This document shows positions 59,968 to 64,000 of a stretch of 64,000 bases of DNA, piece by piece. This stretch comes from Rhizophlyctis rosea (taxonomy: Eukaryota > Chytridiomycota > Chytridiomycetes > Rhizophlyctidales > Rhizophlyctidaceae), in NCBI GenBank assembly GCA_027596075.1, contig JADGJC010000066.1, positions 95,447 through 159,446 on the forward strand, written 5' to 3'. A model generated the notes under the pieces. The model had not been told where the DNA came from. It worked only from the letters and a program-made list of their open reading frames with translations, and ran no database searches. The translations under genes were made by a program, and so were the position numbers. Each line of letters begins with the position of its first letter. The first letter of the stretch is position 1.

Positions 59968-62900
59968 ATGGACGCAACTGCCATCCCAGCCAGCATCCCA
60001 GCTGGTCCCGTTGGCGGCGACGGCGACGCATCTGAAGTACCGCAAAGTCTAGCCACCTCGCTAAACATTCAAACACCCGCCGAATTGTTCGACTTTCTGT
60101 GCCTGCCATACTGCGCCGAAGCCACAAAGGAGTTTGATGACAAAAAGGTGAGACTCGCAAGCATACTATGTTCCTCACTGTAGCAGCCCTGTTACCGACA
60201 CTCGGTCCCAAGTGCGTATTTGTTATCGGATACGAAGGCCCGCGAAATCGAAAGAAGGACATCAACACGAGGATGATCGGTAAACTCTCCATCGAAGATT
60301 GCTACCATGAGGTACTCGGTGGAGTGTCCGCGCTTATTTTCGAAGGGCGCATCTCCACTTTTTATATGAGGAAGTATCTGGCTAATGAAGGGAGCCCATT
60401 CGAGTATAGGAGGGTCGCACCTGTGATGACATGTATGTTGATATCATTCTTAACAGACAATGAGCGTTGTGACAAACTAATGTTTGCTCTGCTGGCGCTT
60501 TGATAGTGTTCGAGTGCATGTCATCTATGATTCACAAAGTGCTCCGCGCGGCGGCTCCAGCAACGGTTTGCGTCATGATGATCGGTGCCGAGAAGGTCGG
60601 CAAAACATCATTGGTATGTCATGCATCTCCTCATGTCTCTGGTTCACCTTGCACGCGACCGTCACCGTTACCATGAACATGGCGTTTGAGTCACCAGCAA
60701 ATGTCTTGTGGACTCCATTACTCACAAAATCTTCTGAACCAACCCAGATGAAACGCTACTGCGACGGGACCTTCAACCCGATCCTGGCCCCAAGACCCAA
60801 ATACCTCGACTCAAAAGAATTGCTTGTCGATAATATGCCCATTGAACTGTCCTTGGTTGATACCCCCGAGTTCAATAATGGTGAGTATCTGCAGGCCATC
60901 ATCTGCTGGAGACTGAACAATCAAAGTATTGCGGAGACAAAGCCTGTGCGCGGATGTCAGCGCAGTGAAACAACCATCCCAGAGGGAGTTTTGTGATTGT
61001 TGTCGTCTGCTTGTGTGTCCCGATTGGCCCCCGTTTCTATGGAGTTGGCAGTCGTTGGTTTCTTTTTCCTCTCGTTTACAGCTACCAATCACTTGTTCCC
61101 TCACTTCATAGAGCGGTTCATGCCTACTGTCAACAAATACATGGAGGAAGTCGAAGGTATCGTCGCCGTGGTTGATATCACCAGGCATTCTACGTTGGAG
61201 GAATTGAAGAAAGTATGTCAAGGTGATTTCAGTACGTTGAACGTGGACGAGGTGCGTCAAGTTCCCCGCCGCGACATTTTCTGCGCATCGTCAAAACTCC
61301 GCAGCACCACCTCATCGCAATCTTGCCATGTACACAAAACAGGTTCCGGTCATGTTAGTTGCGAGCAAGATGGACATGACTGGGCGCGAAGTTACGCAGG
61401 AGGAACTAAAAGAATTTGGCGAGGAGTGGGGAGCATGGAACTTGGCTGAGACATCCGCCGCACACAACGTCAATGTCAGTGAAATGTTCTTGGACCTGGT
61501 AAAAGCGATTTTGGCGGTTCGCGAACGAAAGAAGGTTCGTGGGGATTTCATTATGACAGTGGTGGAAAGTGCGCATGGATGCTCAGCTTCAAAACATTTT
61601 AGGAGAAGAAGGATAAGCGGAAACGAGGGGAGGAGAGTGTGAGGGATTTGGTGGGACAGTGGTTTGAACCACAAAGGTAAACCATGCTTTTCGTCATCAT
61701 CACAAAAAAAAACAGCAAGCGATTGATGCATGTTTTCGGAATCTTTCCAAACCCCCATTTCCAGATGTTCATTACAAAACTCGAGTTCATCGCGCCCGAC
61801 TTTCACCTACTTCTCCTCAAAACCCTCATCAATGGTGCCTTTACGACAGGCGTTGCAGATGTCGATAAGTTGTGTGAATTGTTGAGTAAGGGTGACGTCC
61901 TGAGGCACATGAGCCCGGACATGTTCATGGAAAGGTAAGATTGTTCCACCTACATCCCGATGAGACCCATTATCCGATTCCTGACGCCCCGCTCGTGATC
62001 CACCAGTGTAACCGTACACATTGCAAGCGTCAACATCACCGCCGTTGACTCTCCCTCCATTATCCCATGCATTGGTCACTTGACGGCTTTTCTCCTCCTG
62101 GAAAAGGTCATGGGCATCCAGGATGTGCATCATATGTGTGAGCCTCTGATTAAGGCAGACAGTCAGGGTGCGGTCGCTATTTTGGCGGCTGTTTTGAAGC
62201 GGATTAGGAGTGTGGCGGGTGAGGAGGGTGCTGCGGCGGTTTGGAACGATTGGAAACAGGAGATCAGTATGATGGGGTTTTGGCCGGGGGCGATGCAAAG
62301 TGTCGAGGTTATGGTGTTGTGGATGGGGGATGAAGGATTGGAATGTGTGGATCCGGCATTGGTGGTTTCGGTGGGGTTGAAAGAGCGGTTGGGGAAGGAT
62401 GATGTGGGAGATGTTCTGAGATGGTTGGATGTAAGTTCTGCTTGATGTTCTTTCAGTTTTTTGTGGTTGATGTGCTGATGTGAAGTTTATCTCATCAGTT
62501 GACAGTTCCTGAAGCCCTAATCTCCAAACCCGCCTTCCTTGAAAACATCGTCTCATGTATAATCTATTACATGCTGTTACGAACGGTCTTCACAAATCCC
62601 GATCAACCAGCACCCGAAGTAACGCCTGAACACGCCGACACCTTCCGCACTATCCTCGCCGAAGTCAAACCTCTCCTCCACAAATACGCCACAACTGAAG
62701 AGCGGAAAGTCGCGGCGTTGCTCACCGTGCAGAAGTTCTGTGCGACGGTCAACGGTCCTCAGGGTAAGAATTCATGGATTGCGTCAAACAGGGAACTTGA
62801 TGGAAACGATTTGAGATTGAAAACCCTTTTTGATGCTTTTGCTAGAACTGCTTGGCTACATCTTCCGCGCCATGTACGAAGTCGAGGCTATGGAGCGTAA

Positions 62901-64000
62901 GATGTATGATATTTGGGCGTTGCGGTGCGGGAAACCAGGTGGAAAGATGATTGTGGCTTCTGCGTTGTACCTTGCATTGCTGAAGGTGAGTCGGTCATAT
63001 CTGTTGCTCCGCAAATGCTTTTTTTTCGTCGCTTTCGGCGTACGTTGCACAGCCTTCTGATCCAACGGATTTGATCAATATACAGGCGGAGAATACCGAA
63101 TACTACATCCGGAAGGGCGAAATCATTATCGGGCGCGGTACGGAAGGGGTCGATTTCTGGTTGGGTGATGATCAGTGGTTTGCGGTGGATCACGCACGGT
63201 GGGTTCAATGGAATTTGAAGACATCGGGAAGGATGGCTGATTCCAATGCGTTGGACTACAGGATTCGCTTTGATGCCGACGGTGGTACTTGGAAGATAAT
63301 GGTGATGGGACAGAATGGAGTGGGTGTTGGCGGGATTCAGATTCCTGCTGGCGAGACAGTCGACCTCCATCACCGGTACGTTTCTCTTCCCTTCCTTGAT
63401 TGGGCGCACTTGTTGAACTTTCGTGATCATCAGTTTCACACATTTTTTTTCTTTTCTTCAGTGACAAAGTCAGATTTCACGATACGGAGTTTGAGTTTGT
63501 ACTTCCTCACGAACGCCATCTCGAACCTCCGCCAAAACCCGTTACGTCGGCTGAGGTCGAGGAAGAAGAAGAGGAAGCGGTGGAGAAGGAGGGAGCACAG
63601 CAACAGCAGCAGCAGCAACAACACCACCAACAGCAACAACAACCACCAGGCCAAACAATCTCCCTCACAGCCAACAACCTCAAAAAGTACTCTCGAGTAA
63701 TCTCCACCCGTCGAATCCCACAATGGGAACACGACCACATCATCACTCTCATCCGCAACTTTCTCCAAACCCGTCTCGGAGCCCGCAGTCTCGAATGCGA
63801 ACGACCCTCGACAAAAGCGACAAATGCGCCGCATGTTCCGTTTGTGCCGTCGGAGTTGGAGGATGAAGTCAAGGATATTGTGGCGGCGTTCAGGGCGTCG
63901 GAGGGGTATGAGGTGATGGCGCAGGCGGACAAGCAGCGGAAGAAGGAGGAGGAAGCGGGTGGGGTGGGGGGTGTGCAGGCGAGGGAGGCTAGGGCTGCGA
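59968..64000 (+). CDS. Paralogue B: Ras-like GTPase - eIF4G-type MA3/W2 - FHA multidomain protein (runs off the window)
   Basis: Proposed exons: 59968-60147, 60213-60432, 60507-60613, 60748-60880, 61082-61251, 61343-61534, 61603-61676, 61765-61934, 62007-62430, 62499-62763, 62846-62985, 63086-63198, 63262-63375 and 63462 to the end, at least ~947 residues. Residues 1-133 are an unknown module (KCVFVIGYEGPRNRKKDI). About 134-334 is a Ras-superfamily fold with P-loop GAEKVGKTS, DTPE in place of DTAG, SKMD in place of NKxD, and TSA. About 355-690 resembles the eIF4G C-terminal HEAT region: an MA3-like half (VDKLCELLSKGDVLRHM, LAAVLKRIRSVAGEEGAAAV) and a W2 half (LHKYATTEERKVAALLTVQK, LGYIFRAMYEVEAMERKMYD). 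About 692-785 is an FHA domain (EIIIGRGTEGVDFWLGD, DHAR, GQNGVGVGG). An acidic run, poly-Gln and a helical tail follow. Exon 7 is 74 nt, which leaves a 1-nt phase conflict with exon 8; every other junction is in frame. Confidence 0.75.
63598..63651 (+). repeat. CAG/CAA/CAC run (poly-Gln) in the tail of paralogue B
   Basis: In-frame CAG/CAA codons with CAC interruptions encode about 15 Gln and 2 His after an acidic stretch, just C-terminal to the FHA domain. Confidence 0.9.

Overview
The window looks like a piece of a fungal nuclear genome, probably from an early-diverging, chytrid-like lineage. The lineage is my inference; the fungal call rests on content. There is a secreted GH10 xylanase with a C-terminal CBM1, a PBN1/PIG-X homologue, an APN1-type endonuclease IV, F-box proteins, and short spliceosomal introns of about 60-130 bp with GTRNGT donors and YAG acceptors. 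Genes are sparse and lie on both strands.

Layout. 0-7 kb has no gene I can support, only a diverged tandem duplication (3.9-4.75 kb) and copy 1 of a roughly 1 kb dispersed repeat (5.7-6.65 kb). Copy 2 lies at 11.8-12.7 kb. Between them is an ARM-like/coiled-coil protein on the minus strand (7.0-9.7 kb). Next come an F-box protein (14.6-16.0 kb, minus), a Prp5/DDX46 N-terminal paralogue lacking the helicase core (19.9-21.6 kb, plus), a microbial-type PARG (22.75-23.74 kb, minus), F-box/LRR remnants (25-27.3 kb), PBN1 (28.0-29.0 kb, minus) and a decayed SUMO-interacting-motif protein (29.7-30.2 kb).

From 31 to 39.6 kb there is a gene graveyard, all on the minus strand: a subtilase pseudogene interrupted by the 3' part of a Rho1-type GTPase gene, an F-box/ankyrin pseudogene fused to a bacterial-type glgX fragment, and a ribosomal protein uL5 (RPL11) pseudogene that keeps introns. 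Small TTC-loop hairpins lie in and around the subtilase. Intact APN1 (40.9-42.7 kb, minus) and the xylanase (44.5-45.9 kb, plus) follow, then a decayed membrane-protein gene (46.6-48.8 kb, minus).

The most unusual content is at 50-64 kb: two same-strand paralogues of a multidomain protein. Reading through the exons, the order is an uncharacterised N-terminal module, a Ras-superfamily GTPase fold, an eIF4G-like C-terminal HEAT region (MA3-like plus W2), an FHA domain, and a low-complexity tail. The downstream copy (59968 to the window end) is essentially open. The upstream copy (about 50.96-54.8 kb) carries several stops and frameshifts and is a pseudogene. Each copy has a related, structure-rich repeat upstream (49.9 and 58.2 kb). 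I know of no described protein with this domain order, and it is my main candidate for a new system: a GTPase and phosphopeptide reader joined to a translation-initiation scaffold module.
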